Numbered from the stretch's first letter, positions 25,719 to 35,851 are shown. The stretch: DNA of 64,000 nucleotides from Saprospiraceae bacterium (GCA_016717655.1 JADKFC010000006.1:186001-250000); one strand, 5' to 3'. Made by a program: numbers and translations. The notes: generated from the sequence alone by a model not told the origin.

Positions 25719-26647
25719 CGTCTACCTCGCAGCTAAGTACCAAACACCTGCTGGGCATCAAACAGATTACCCGCGAAGATATCCTCACTATTTTTAAGGC
25801 GGCGGCCGACTTTAAGGAGGTCATCAACCGACCCATCAAAAAGGTGCCTTCGCTGAGGGATGTCACGGTGGTCAACCTGTTTTTTGAAAACTCCACCCGC
25901 ACCCGCATTTCATTTGAACTGGCAGAACGTCGACTCTCAGCCGATGTGCTCAATTTTACAGCCTCTTCTTCTTCGGTGTCCAAAGGTGAAACCCTCCTCG
26001 ATACGGTCAACAACATCCTGGCCATGAAGGTGGACATGGTGGTGATGCGACACCCCGCCCCCGGAGCCCACGTATTTTTGTCGAACCACATCGATGCCAA
26101 CATCATCAATGCCGGCGACGGAACCCACGAGCACCCCACCCAGGCCCTGCTCGATGCCTTTTCTATGACAGAAGCCATTGGTCCGCTGGAAGGAAAAAAC
26201 ATCCTCATTGTGGGCGACATCCTGCACAGCAGGGTGGCCTTGTCCAATATCTTGTGCCTTAAAAAACTGGGCGCCAATGTGGCGGTTTGTGGTCCACCGA
26301 CCCTGATACCCAAACACATGGACAGCTTGGGCGTAAAGGTGATGTACAACATCCTCGAAGCCCTGCAATGGTGCGATGTGGCCAATATCCTCAGGATCCA
26401 GCTGGAGCGACAAGACATCAAATACATACCCTCGCTGAGGGAATATGCCCTGTACTACGGTGTGAACAAGGCCTTGCTCGACAAGGTTGGCAGACCCATC
26501 GTGATCATGCACCCGGGCCCCATCAACAGGGGCGTGGAGATCAGCAGCGATGTGGCAGATTCAGAACACTCCATCATCCTGGACCAGGTAGAAAACGGGG
26601 TTGCCATACGTATGGCAGTGCTGTATCTGCTTGCAGGTAAAAAATAA
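25715..26647 (+). CDS. pyrB: Aspartate carbamoyltransferase catalytic subunit
   Basis: A 310-residue enzyme that makes carbamoyl aspartate from carbamoyl phosphate and aspartate, the committed step of pyrimidine synthesis. The carbamoyl-phosphate loop FFENSTRTRISFELAERRL is clear, followed by SSVSKGETLLDTV, the MVVMRHPAPGA segment with the substrate His, and HPTQALLDAF. The C-terminal part has VIMHPGPINRGVEI. Length is normal for the family. It is coupled to pyrR by overlap. No pyrI (regulatory chain) is next to it, which fits the class that works without one. Confidence 0.96.
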   Translation: MTSTSQLSTKHLLGIKQITREDILTIFKAAADFKEVINRPIKKVPSLRDVTVVNLFFENSTRTRISFELAERRLSADVLNFTASSSSVSKGETLLDTVNNILAMKVDMVVMRHPAPGAHVFLSNHIDANIINAGDGTHEHPTQALLDAFSMTEAIGPLEGKNILIVGDILHSRVALSNILCLKKLGANVAVCGPPTLIPKHMDSLGVKVMYNILEALQWCDVANILRIQLERQDIKYIPSLREYALYYGVNKALLDKVGRPIVIMHPGPINRGVEISSDVADSEHSIILDQVENGVAIRMAVLYLLAGKK

Positions 26648-26736
26648 GAACTGTTAAAATATTATTAAAAAAAGTTATACATGGGAGACCATGGAAACAT
26701 TTTTGTCTAATTTAGAGTCTAGATTGAGGTAAAATT

Positions 26737-28152
26737 ATGAAAGTGAAAAACAACTTATGGAGTGCTCTGGTGGGCATGGTCTTTTTTATTCCCACCCTGA
26801 TCGGTCAATACCACATCAATTTTAAAATAGATGACTACACCAATGATACCTTAATTATTGGGTATTATTATGGTGAAAAACAGCTGGTGAAAGACACCGT
26901 TTACGCCACCAAGCCGGGAGAATTTACCTTTAAGGGCGATGATAAACTCGATGACGGCATGTACATTGCCCTGCTGAAACCCGATAACACCTTTGTTCAA
27001 TTTATCGTTTCTGGTGATGATAACAAATTTGATGTCAAATTCAAAAAGGCAGATACAGCCAAACTGACCTTCAAAAACTCACCGGAGAACAAACGTTTTT
27101 ACGACTACATGGACTACATCAAATCCATGAGAGATGCCGCCACCCCGCTGCGTGACAGTCTTACCAAATTAAAGGAAAAAGACAAAGACGATCCCAGCAT
27201 TAAAGCTAAATTGGATAAAATTGATACGGATGTAAAGGCTTATCAGGAAAAATTTGTGAAAGACCATAAAGGCACTTATACCGCCAACCTGATCTACTCC
27301 AACTTTGAGGTGACCATTCCCGAATTTACAGGTCCCGAAGAAGAGACCCAACTTAAGCGCTACCGATACTACAAAGAGCATTACTGGGATTATATGGACT
27401 GGGTATTTCCGGCGCTGATCCGCACTCCCTACATCCACCAAAAGATCGATTACTACGTAAAAAAACTAACGGTTCAGAATCCGGACAGTCTTATCATCTC
27501 TGTTAAGGAAATCCTGACCAAGCTGGAAAAAAATCCGGATGCCCAGAAATACTACCTTTCGCACTTCCTCAATGAATACGCGAATAGCAAGATCATAGGT
27601 ATGGACAAGATTTTTGTTTTCTTGTCAGACAACTACTACGCCAAAGGAAAGGCTACCTGGGTGAAGGAAGAAAATCTCAAAAAAATCCTGGAGAGTGCAG
27701 ACCACCTGCGCAACATCCTCATTGGTGAGATCTTCCCCAACATCACCACTTACAAAGAAGACAATACCCCGGTGGTTTTACACAATGTAAAATCAAAATA
27801 TACCCTGCTCATATTCTGGGCTCCCGATTGCGGTCATTGCAAAAAATCAATGCCCGACATCATCAAGTACGCCGCAGAGTTTAAAGACAAGGGCCTCACC
27901 ACCATCACCGTATGTACCAAGGGCGGCGACAAAGCCAATACCTGCTGGGAAGGGATAAAGGAAAAAAACATGGAAAGCCTCATCAACACCGGCGATCAAT
28001 ACCAGCGTTACCGCCAGATCGTTCATTTCCAAACCACACCCAAAATTTTCATCCTGGATGAGAAAAAGGAAATCCTTTTCAAAGACCTGCCTGCGGAAGA
28101 ATTGGGCAATGTGATGAACGAAATTATTAAAATCGACGAAACAAAGAAGTAA
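26737..28152 (+). CDS. TlpA-like thiol:disulfide oxidoreductase with DUF4369/DUF5106-type N-terminus
   Basis: A 471-residue exported protein with a signal peptide (about residues 1-23). The N-terminal beta-rich part (YTNDTLIIGYYYGEKQLVKDTV) matches the DUF4369 style of Bacteroidota thioredoxins, a helical middle follows (residues about 130-310, DUF5106-like), and the C-terminal thioredoxin fold has the active site CGHC at residues 365-368 (FWAPDCGHCKKSMPD). It should act in the periplasm as a reductant or in cytochrome/stress-related thiol exchange; the partner is unknown. Monocistronic, with a hairpin 6 bp after the stop. Confidence 0.85.
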   Translation: MKVKNNLWSALVGMVFFIPTLIGQYHINFKIDDYTNDTLIIGYYYGEKQLVKDTVYATKPGEFTFKGDDKLDDGMYIALLKPDNTFVQFIVSGDDNKFDVKFKKADTAKLTFKNSPENKRFYDYMDYIKSMRDAATPLRDSLTKLKEKDKDDPSIKAKLDKIDTDVKAYQEKFVKDHKGTYTANLIYSNFEVTIPEFTGPEEETQLKRYRYYKEHYWDYMDWVFPALIRTPYIHQKIDYYVKKLTVQNPDSLIISVKEILTKLEKNPDAQKYYLSHFLNEYANSKIIGMDKIFVFLSDNYYAKGKATWVKEENLKKILESADHLRNILIGEIFPNITTYKEDNTPVVLHNVKSKYTLLIFWAPDCGHCKKSMPDIIKYAAEFKDKGLTTITVCTKGGDKANTCWEGIKEKNMESLINTGDQYQRYRQIVHFQTTPKIFILDEKKEILFKDLPAEELGNVMNEIIKIDETKK

Positions 28153-28157
28153 TGTAA

Positions 28158-28177
28158 AATCACGCTTTCGCGTGATT
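28158..28177 (+). terminator. Hairpin after the TlpA-like gene
   Basis: AATCACGC and GCGTGATT form a perfect 8-bp stem with a TTTC loop, starting 5 bp after the stop codon. No T-run follows, so it may stop transcription weakly or only protect the 3' end. Confidence 0.45.
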
Positions 28178-28187
28178 CAATGTTCAC

Positions 28188-28205
28188 GTCCCACTGGCGT
28201 GGGAC
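28188..28205. repeat. REP-like palindrome (GTCCCACTGGCGTGGGAC)
   Basis: One copy of the dispersed palindrome family, with the usual ACTAAATGTT tail and then the word CGCGCCTCCCGTTGTTCGGC. It lies between the convergent TlpA-like and CotH genes. The CA/TG variant replaces the CG/CG of the 6.0-kb copies on both arms, so the stem is preserved. Confidence 0.8.
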
Positions 28206-28350
28206 TAAATGTTCGCGCCTCCCGTTGTTCGGCTCTTTATGGTAAGTCAGTTTTTAAATATAGGGATACGGCTAGTTTAAAAATTTCTTTTTTATCCCAA
28301 CTTTTACCTGTTGTGAAATTCTATCAAAGCAAGATTCCACTTACATTCTT

Positions 28351-30662
28351 TTAGTTGCTATCCACAATCAAAAATTTCCCACTATGCTGAACAGCCGACT
28401 TTGTGGTTATCGTATAAAAATACAAGCCGCTTGATTGAGTATTGTAATCCAGGATGAATTGTTCTTGTTTGATGGGCATCTGATCGATCAGTTTGCCTGT
28501 ACTTTCGTATATGTTTAGCATACTTTCCTGTGACTGCCTGAGCCTTCCCTTGAATTGAATCTTTCCGGTGCTGGGATTCGGGAAACATTGGATGCCGGTG
28601 GTGTTAAAAACATCGATTTCTGATTGGGATGATATTGTGCAATTGCCGGGCATATTGTTATCGAGCCATTGTAGTCTTGTGGCTATCCAGGATTTTAGGG
28701 TGTCTAATTCTGCTTCATAATTGGTGGCAATGCCGCCTATTTCGGGTGCAGGACCACTGAAGCCCAGGATACGCCATCGTTCAAAATGTCTGAGCTGGGG
28801 CTTGGAAACCAAATGCTGGATGCTATCTAAGTATTGAAAGATATAAGTGGTATCCAATATAGATTGCCGATACATTCGATAGGTACATTGAAGCTCATTG
28901 GCAAAGGTTGAGTCTTGCAGCATTCTTATATACCAGCCTGAAGAGTTGTTGTCTGTAGGGCAGTCATTGTTGAGGTGGGCCCAGCCGGCACCTTCAAAAT
29001 TGTCGTAGAGGTAACAGATGCCGAGATTTTTCCAGGCCCAGTCAAAGTCCCATACGGGGCCTGCTTTGAGTTTATTGTCTTTTGAGTTTCTGTCTTTGTG
29101 GTAAAAAATACTTTTTTTGAAGCCATCTGCATTTCGGGCGACTTCATTGACGATGAAGTAGTCGATGAATGAGGGCACATCTAAATATTTTCTATATCCA
29201 TGGGTAGGATCTCTGAAATCATCGCTATACAACTGCGTTTCTAAACTATCTATGAAGGCGGCGATATACGTCTTTTGGGGTGGGGTGATGGTAAGTGCAT
29301 CGGGGTATTCATAGAGAAAATGCACATCCAAACCCGGATGATCAATGGGGAGTAATTGGATTGAAAACTATCGCCATCTCCGCGTAGGTTTTGCTGTAAA
29401 ATATAACCTCCGGTGAGTTCATCGCCTTCAATGTCATCGGGGTTTAGTTTGGAGATATCTACCCTGTTTTTATCTCTTTTGATTTTTTCTGTGAGTACAT
29501 AGATGCCTTTGTATGCACTGTCAATCATCACTTCACAGTGTCGTGTCGCCGGACTATAGTTGCCCATTTGAGTAAAAAAATAATGGGGTAGGGTATTTCT
29601 TGCCAGTGATCGATCATTGAAATTTGAAAGTAGGATCCAATCATTTTCCTCTGGCATGCGAAGAATAGAAACATCCTTATTTGCACCAGTACTGTCGCGG
29701 GTTTCAATGCTATAGGGTTGTTGGGGATAGCCTGCCGAACTAGCCCCTCTAATCTTGATTCCGATAGGACCATCGTAGATTTCTTCTCCTTTATACCGGA
29801 TGTTCATTCTGGCATCGAGTCTACCGTCATAGGGTATATCCTGACCGTTTGTTTGAATATAAATTACAGGTAATTCAGAATTTTCTAAATTGATTCGCCC
29901 AGAGTCGGTCCACTTTAGGTCATATGTAACATTTTCACCATTGGCACCCCACACCTGTGTATATACCTTTTGGCCCGCAGGTATATCAATCAAGGTTACG
30001 ATGGTGTCCACACTGGTTTGGCCACAAGCTATCTTTTGTAATAGGCCACAATCAGCACCTTGCCAAATTGCATAGCCTACGTTATTTTCGCCCTGTTGTT
30101 TGATGTCAAAAGCCATATTTCCAGATGGAGGTATGGTAGTGGCATACCAAATATCACCCTCTTGATATGCACCACAATTGGGATTAATGCCAGAAGTTTC
30201 AGCACCTTCATTTTGGCCCATTTTCGATACTCCTGTTTCCAAATCAAGGGCTATGCAGGGATGTTTCCCAGCCTGCGCAGGATTGTTGCAGTTGGTGGAT
30301 TTAGAAAAAACATTACCCGTTTTTGGATAGGGGCCATCACTAAAGATCACATCCCAGGCATCGTTAAAGATTTGGTAGGTATTTTCTTCTTCGTATTGGC
30401 CACTTGTGTATTTTAAACGCAAGTTATCGTTGTTGCAAACTTCAAATGTTTCAATACTGCCAAGACCAGTACCAGAAAATTTTCTTATAAGGGTACCATT
30501 CAGAAAAACCTCCAAATAGCCATCATTCCATCCATCGCCATAACTGTCTTGCATGACCAAATGATAAAAACAACATTGACCAAAAGTAGAGGTTGTATAC
30601 AGTAAAGTGAAAAAAAAGGGTATGGCCACTCGGTAGCGATATAATTGCAAAAAATTTGACAT
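28351..30662 (-). CDS. CotH-kinase family surface protein with T9SS sorting domain (frameshifted)
   Basis: About 770 residues. The start at 30662 gives signal peptide MSNFLQLYRYRVAIPFFF. A beta-rich N-terminal part (YGDGWNDGYLEVFLNG) is followed by the CotH kinase domain: GPIGIKIRGASSAGYPQQPY, ENDWILLSNFNDRSLARN, TEKIKRDKNRVDISKL. The frame breaks near 29345, and the other frame continues with LDVHFLYEYPDALTITPP, NEVARNADGFKKSIFYHKDR and GPVWDFDWAWKN (metal-binding Asp). The last ~80 residues are a T9SS domain (CFPNPSTGKIQFKG). One lost C in the CCCC run explains the break. CotH proteins are atypical protein kinases of spore coats; here it is surface-bound. Confidence 0.83.
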
Positions 30663-30729
30663 ATAGAAGACGCTATTATATTTGGTAAAAGTAAAGGATG
30701 AAAATGGTTTTGCCAAATTGCTATCATTG

Positions 30730-30802
30730 CCCACTGGCGTGGGACTAAATGTTCGCGCCTCCCGTTGGTCGGCTAAATGTTCACGTCCCACTGGCGTGGG
30801 AC
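30730..30802. repeat. Two REP-like palindromes upstream of the CotH gene
   Basis: CCCACTGGCGTGGG (30730-30743) and GTCCCACTGGCGTGGGAC (30785-30802) belong to the same family as the copies at 6.0 and 28.2 kb and share the linker words CTAAATGTTCGCGCCTCCCGTTG. The pair sits between the CotH promoter region and the end of tyrS. The CotH gene is thus bracketed by copies on both sides. Confidence 0.8.
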
Positions 30803-30827
30803 TAAATGTTGACGCATCTTCTAGCCC

Positions 30828-32109
30828 CTAACCCCTAGTCCCTACCAAAAACTTATTCTTCTTCCCATTCTCCACCATCAGGTACTGGCCATGCAGGAGG
30901 TTGTTGGCAGATATCGTATGTTCGATTACATCAATCTTTTGTTTGTTGATGCTTACGGCTTTATTCTGAATGGCTTTGCGGGCCTCACTTTTGGAGGCTA
31001 CGATGCCGGTGTGCTCGCTGATGAGGTCGATGACAGAGACATTTTCATTGAGTACAGAGGCAGGGATTTCTTTGTAGGTGATTTCTCCTTTTTACCATTT
31101 CGAGCTGGGAAGGGCTAAATTGTTGTAAGGCCTCGGGGCTGTCGTAGGTCTTGCCAAAGAGGAGTTCGGTTACTTTTTGGACAGAGGCCAGGTCTTCAGA
31201 AGTGTGGACACGGGCAGTGAGTTCTTCTGCCAACAGTTGTTTGAGCATGCGCGGATTGTCTTTATGACTGTCTTCCATATCAACAACTTCCTGCTTGCTC
31301 TTTAAGGTGAAGTAGCGAAGGTATTTGCTGATGTCGGCATCATCGGCGTTGATCCAAAACTGGTAAAATTTATAGGCAGAGGTGCGACTAGGGTCGAGCC
31401 AGATATTGCCTTCTTCACTCTTGCCAAATTTTTTGCCATCGGCCTTGGTGAGGAGTGGGGTAGTTACAGCGAAGGCCTTGCCATCTTCGAGGTGGCGTCT
31501 GATAAATTCAGTACCGGAAGTGATGTTGCCCCATTGATCGCTGCCACCCATCTGGATGCGACAGCCATACTTTTGGTACAAGACCAAAAAGTCATAGGCC
31601 TGGAGCAGTTGGTAGCTGAATTCGGTAAAAGAAAGACCGGTCTCCAGCCTGTTTTTTACACTGTCTTTTGACATCATGTAGTTGACCGTAAGGGTCTTGC
31701 CCACATCGCGGAGGAAGGCCAGTACGTTCATGTCTTTGTAAAAGTCGTAGTTGTTGACCACGATGGCGGCATTGGGCCCGTCGAAATCAAGAAACTTTTT
31801 CACCTGCTCCAACTGAAAGCGGAGGTTGGTGTCCAGCTCGTCTTCGGTTTTGAGTTCTCGCTCCTTGTCTTTAAAGGAAGGGTCGCCAATCCGGCCGGTG
31901 GCCCCACCCATGAGGACAATGGGTTGGTGGCCGCTGAGTTGGAAAAGTTTGAGGAGCTGCAGCTGGACAAAGTTGCCGATGGTCATAGACGGGGCGGTAG
32001 GATCAAAGCCAATGTAACCGGTGATTTTACCGCTTTCCAGCAAATCATCGGCACCAGGCGTCATATCGTGCAACATGCCTCTCCACTTCAGTTCTTCCAC
32101 AAAATTCAT
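30828..32109 (-). CDS. tyrS: Tyrosyl-tRNA synthetase (frameshifted)
   Basis: About 426 residues. The start at 32109 (MNFVEELKWRG) is preferred because the -7 box at 32128-32135 would lie inside a longer version. GYIGFDPTAPSMTIGNFVQLQ holds the HIGH-like region, and KFGKSEEGNIWLD is the KMSKS-like loop. Near 31095 the frame breaks, and the following frame gives EIPASVLNENVSVIDLI and GIVASKSEARKAIQNKAVSI, the S4 RNA-binding domain, to the stop at 30828-30830. The A5 run in GGTAAAAAGG is the probable site. As tyrS is essential, an assembly error is by far the best explanation. Confidence 0.93.
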
Positions 32110-32127
32110 GTTCTCCAAATTTTTGTG

Positions 32128-32135
32128 CAAAGGTA
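32128..32135 (-). promoter_or_regulatory. -7 promoter box of tyrS
   Basis: The minus-strand octamer TACCTTTG matches TAnnTTTG and ends 19 bp before the ATG at 32109. It rules out the upstream alternative start at 32130. Confidence 0.55.
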
Positions 32136-32166
32136 GGATTTTATGACCATGCAGAAAAGCTTAGAC

Positions 32167-33045
32167 CTAAAAGTAGGTGGCTACAGCCAGGCTTTTCATC
32201 TCCTCATTGTATTTCCTAAACCAGGTCATCTGCCTTTTGGCGTAGTTGCGACTGTGTTGTTTTACCTTGTCCACAGCCTCTTCCAGGGAGAGCAGGCCGT
32301 CAAAATAATCAAACAATTCCCGGTAACCTACCGTGTCGAGGGCCTTGAGGGGGCGATAATTGAGCAGGCCTTCAACTTCGGCCAAGAGGCCTTTGGTCAT
32401 CATGAGGTCTACCCGATGGTCAATTTTGTTGTACAGCACAGATCTTTCCGGCTCCAGATAATGATATTCTATCTCAAAGGGCCTTTGCTGGCGGTTTCCT
32501 GTTTTGAAGTGAGAAAACGGATGGCCGGTGGTGCGAATGATGGCCAGGGCCCGGATAACCCTTCTGGAGTTTTGGAGGTCAAGTGCAGCGTGGCTGACGG
32601 GATCTACCATGCTGAGCTCTTCAACCAGCTTTGGCAGGCCGTGCTCCAAAAGTTCATTTTCTAACTGCTCATTTATTTCTGCCGGTATATCGGGAAATGG
32701 GTCTATGCCATGGGTAATAGCCCGTAAGTAGAGGCCGGTGCCTCCCACCAGGATGGCCGAATCATGGTGTTTATAATGCAGGTCCAGCGCTGTCATCACC
32801 TCTGCTTCATACCTGCCCACACTGTAATCTTCTACGATGGAAACGTGGTCGATAAAATGGTGGACAATTCCTTGCATCTCCTCAGCTGTGGGTCGGGCCA
32901 CTCCGATATTGAGTTCGTGATAGACCTGACGGGAATCAGCCGAAAACACAGCTGTATTCAGATTTTTAGCGAGCCTGACCGCCAGTTCTGTTTTTCCTGA
33001 GGCAGTAGGTCCACCGATTACGATTAATTTTTTACTTTTGTCCAA
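32167..33045 (-). CDS. miaA: tRNA dimethylallyltransferase
   Basis: A 292-residue enzyme that adds the isopentenyl group to A37 of tRNAs reading UNN codons. The P-loop VIGGPTASGKTELAVRLAK is at residues 9-27, FSADSRQVYHELNIGVARPT is the DSRQ catalytic motif, and GGTGLYLRAITHG and RNYAKRQMTWFRK are typical. Length is normal for Bacteroidota (about 300). The start at 33045 leaves a divergent 83-bp gap to the acyltransferase gene. MiaE, which hydroxylates the same modification after its thiolation, is encoded 4 kb away. Confidence 0.95.
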   Translation of the reverse strand: MDKSKKLIVIGGPTASGKTELAVRLAKNLNTAVFSADSRQVYHELNIGVARPTAEEMQGIVHHFIDHVSIVEDYSVGRYEAEVMTALDLHYKHHDSAILVGGTGLYLRAITHGIDPFPDIPAEINEQLENELLEHGLPKLVEELSMVDPVSHAALDLQNSRRVIRALAIIRTTGHPFSHFKTGNRQQRPFEIEYHYLEPERSVLYNKIDHRVDLMMTKGLLAEVEGLLNYRPLKALDTVGYRELFDYFDGLLSLEEAVDKVKQHSRNYAKRQMTWFRKYNEEMKSLAVATYF

Positions 33046-33128
33046 CTGTCAAGGAGTGGTGACGAAATAATATTTTGTAATTGCAGCTGCTTTTTGGCAA
33101 ATTTAATTTGCTTTTTGAACATTAAACC

Positions 33129-34282
33129 ATGGTGTACCGAATTATATATTATTTTGCCAACATCATCCTTAGGGTGTATTACCGCAAAATTCATGTTTAT
33201 GGCCTGGACACCATACCCAAAGATAAGCCCCTGCTCATCGTTTCCAACCATCCCTCGGGATTTTTGGAGCCCATCATCATGGCGTGTACCTTTCCGATCG
33301 ACCTTCATTTTTTGGTTCGGGGCGATTTATTTGAAAAACCATGGCTCAAACATCTGCTGGTAGGTACCAACCAGGTGCCCATCTATCGCTTTCGGGATGG
33401 CTTTGCCGGGCTTAGGAATAATCAAAAACCATTGCCAAAACCATAGAGGTGTTGCGCCAAAATAAGGCCATCATCATTTTTGCTGAGGGCAGCACCAGCG
33501 CAGATCAGTACCTCCGACCATTTCAGAAGGGCATGGCAAGAATGGCCTTTCAGACCCTGGATGGCAGTCCGGACCTTGACTTACACATTCTGCCGGTGGG
33601 TGTTACCTTTAGCGCCAGCACCTTGCCGGGAAATGAAGTGGTTTTGAGCGTTGGAAAGGCATTTTCTGTTAAATCTTTTTATTCCTCTAATGCAAGAGAG
33701 GCCAAAGAAAAGATGGAAGAGCTCAATCACTACGCCTATGATAGGGTCAAAGAAAACATGATCCACCTGGAAGACAGAGAAGAAGAAGCGTCCTTGAAAC
33801 AGGCGTGGATGATGTATAACAAGCCGGGTAAAACAAAATTTTTGCCGAGAATTGCGAAAGGAGGTGGCTTGTTTTCCTACCTGAAAGAAATTGAGAAAAA
33901 ACTTAACAGCACCCATCCTAAAAATGTAAGTGTGCCTGATGCCTTGCGCGTATCACCCGTGTTGGCTTTTAGAAGTCACCCTTGGTACTGGTTGTCGCTA
34001 CCCCTGGCCCTGGTGGGCATGATAGCATGGTTTTTGCCAGTAGCCGCCGGCTTTGGTCTGGCCAAATCAAAGGTCAAACAAAGAGAATTTGTAGCCTCAT
34101 TGCAAGCCTCAGCCTCAGCAGGATTTTCAGTGATTTACATTCTGCTGACCTCATTAATCCTATTTTTTGGGTTTTGCTGGTGTATGGTACTTTGGTGGTG
34201 GCTGATCTTATGGATCAGTGGAATTGCCGCCATTTTCTTTTGGGAACAAAACAAGATGGTCGTCTACCAGGAAAAGCATTGA
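33129..34282 (+). CDS. 1-acylglycerol-3-phosphate O-acyltransferase-like protein (PlsC family, frameshifted)
   Basis: About 384 residues. The acyltransferase motifs are IVSNHPSGFLEPIIMA (the HX4D-type site is here HPSGFLEP, with E for D), VPIYRFRDGFAGL, IIIFAEGSTSADQYLRPFQKG (motif III) and ILPVGVTF (motif IV). The C-terminus has two or three membrane helices. The frame breaks at about 33430, between NNQ and TIAKTIEVLRQN, and one lost A in CAAAAACC repairs it. The likely role is phospholipid or related lipid synthesis at the inner membrane; the acceptor is not certain, since this two-part Bacteroidota subgroup is poorly studied. Confidence 0.82.
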
Positions 34283-34335
34283 CGGCCAGCCGACAAAAGA
34301 CAGCGGATTTAAAGCGTGCACCCTTGTTTCTACCC

Positions 34336-34343
34336 TATATTTG
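34336..34343 (+). promoter_or_regulatory. -7 promoter box of the small lipoprotein gene
   Basis: TATATTTG, a perfect TAnnTTTG match, lies 5 bp before the ATG at 34348, so the transcript should be nearly leaderless. Confidence 0.5.
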
Positions 34344-34347
34344 CAAA

Positions 34348-34725
34348 ATGAGATTTGTAATCCTATCCTTCTTGTTTTTATTGTTCAGCTGTACCAAAGA
34401 GGAGCAATCAACGCCTCAATTGGACATCAAAGGCCAATGGCTACAAACCGGCAAAAACCTGGTTCAGGCTCAATATACCTCCACCTCAAGATTTGGTGAA
34501 TTTGACTACGGCTTAGTCTTCTTTGACAATGGCCAATACATCGATCGAAGTGAGAGCGGCATCTGCATTGGCGATGACTGTCTGACCGAAAACTTTAATG
34601 GCACCTACAGATGGATTTCAGCAGACATAATTGAGTTGACAGTTGATAATTATCATGGCTTGTCGACCCGCCAATACCTTGTAGAAAAGCCGACAGCGGA
34701 TCAGCTGGTGTTGAAGGCGAAATAG
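34348..34725 (+). CDS. Small lipoprotein of unknown function
   Basis: A 125-residue protein. The start at 34348 is set by the lipoprotein signal MRFVILSFLFLLFSC, with Cys15 as the lipidated residue, and by the -7 box just upstream; the frame is open further upstream but that part overlaps the acyltransferase gene. The mature part has a lipocalin-like opening (LDIKGQWLQTG) and beta-strand pattern (YGLVFFDNGQYIDRS, NGTYRWISADIIEL) common in Bacteroidota lipocalin-like lipoproteins. No family name can be given with certainty. It ends at the second AATTACG repeat tract. Confidence 0.7.
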   Translation: MRFVILSFLFLLFSCTKEEQSTPQLDIKGQWLQTGKNLVQAQYTSTSRFGEFDYGLVFFDNGQYIDRSESGICIGDDCLTENFNGTYRWISADIIELTVDNYHGLSTRQYLVEKPTADQLVLKAK

Positions 34726-34732
34726 TATGTTC

Positions 34733-35273
34733 AATTACGAATTACGATTGTAAAATTACGAATTGCGAATGTAGAATTACGAATGCAATGTAGAATTACG
34801 AATGTCGAATTCAATTACGAATTACGAATGTCCAATTCAATTACGAATTACGAATGCCCAATTACGAATAGAAACGTAATTCTTCATTCGAAATTGATCC
34901 CGTAATTTGTAATTTTTAATTCGAAATTGAAAAACCCGTAATTCTCCATTCGAAATAGATCCCGTAATTTGTAATTTTTAATTCGAAATTGTTCTCGTAA
35001 TTCTCCATTCGAAATTGAAAAATCCGTAATCCTCAATTCTTATTTCGAAATTGAAAAAAGCCGTAATTTGTAATTTTTAATTCGAAATTGAAAAACCCGT
35101 AATTCTCAATTCTTAATTCGAAATTGAAAAAACCCGTAATTCTCAATTCTTAATTCGAAATTGAAAAAACCCGTAATTTGTAATTTTAATTCGAAATTGA
35201 AAACCTCTATTCGTAATTCTCAATTCGACATTGAAACCCTCGTAATTCGTAATTCTCAATTCGACATTGCCCC
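34733..35273. repeat. Second AATTACGAATTACG tract with inverted right part
   Basis: The left ~140 bp repeat words like CAATTACGAATTACGAATG; from about 34880 the strand sense flips to CCGTAATTTGTAATTTTTAATTCGAAATTG, repeated about nine times. The end has CGTAATTCTCAATTCGACATTG twice. The two parts can pair over more than 100 bp with many mismatches. Build and wording match the tract at 14340-14775, and both stand directly downstream of or next to gene 3' ends. Confidence 0.85.
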
Positions 35274-35324
35274 CCCATCTCAATAAGTTAACCTTATAAT
35301 AATATTGAATTGTTTTATTTTACC

Positions 35325-35332
35325 TACATTTG
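35325..35332 (+). promoter_or_regulatory. -7 promoter box of the YkuK gene
   Basis: TACATTTG matches TAnnTTTG, with TTG at 35305-35307 at a spacing of 17 bp as a possible -33 element. The ATG follows at 35381, which leaves a leader of about 43 nt. Confidence 0.45.
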
Positions 35333-35380
35333 ATATCGTTTATTTCCCTCTGGCCGAAAGAATAATCAAATATTACTGCT

Positions 35381-35851
35381 ATGTGGAGAAAATTGAATGG
35401 TGATCCATTGAAGTTGACCATAGAAGAAGAAACAGAGGCTGTGATTCTCAGGGAAAGAGATATGGGCAATCGCTTGAAGGTTTGTATCGGATCGGATTCA
35501 CAGGTTAGGGGAGGGCACATTGAATTTGCCACAGTTGTTGTTTTTTTGCGAGAAGGAAAGGGAGGCTTTATGTTCATCCAGAACGAGCAATTTCAGGGAC
35601 ACATGGGTATAAAGGAGCGGATGATCACCGAAGTATCAAAATCAGTGGCCACTGCTTATGCCCTCTGCAACATCCTGGATAAGTACGGCGTGGAATTGGA
35701 GGTTCATGCAGATATCAATACAGATCCCACCTTTAAGTCGAATGTGGCACTCAGGGAGGCAATGGGCTACATCATGGGCATGGGCTATACCTTTAAAGCC
35801 AAGCCCGACGCTTTTGCCAGCAGTTCTTGTGCTGATAAGGTGATCAATTAG
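35381..35851 (+). CDS. YkuK/DUF458 family RNase H-like protein
   Basis: A 156-residue protein of the DUF458 family, which has a ribonuclease H-like fold. The acidic positions that would hold metal are visible: CIGSDSQVRGGHIEF near the N-terminus, E in IKERMITEVSKS, and VHADINTDPTFKSN toward the C-terminus. PDAFASSSCADKVIN ends the protein as in relatives. The nucleic-acid substrate is unknown. It is followed after 38 bp by a secreted protein gene with its own promoter. Confidence 0.83.
   Translation: MWRKLNGDPLKLTIEEETEAVILRERDMGNRLKVCIGSDSQVRGGHIEFATVVVFLREGKGGFMFIQNEQFQGHMGIKERMITEVSKSVATAYALCNILDKYGVELEVHADINTDPTFKSNVALREAMGYIMGMGYTFKAKPDAFASSSCADKVIN

Noticed and set aside
25615..26427. 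Long minus-strand open frame opposite pyrR-pyrB
   Set aside because: The plus strand encodes clear PyrR and PyrB; the minus frame has no recognisable domain and reflects codon bias of pyrB.
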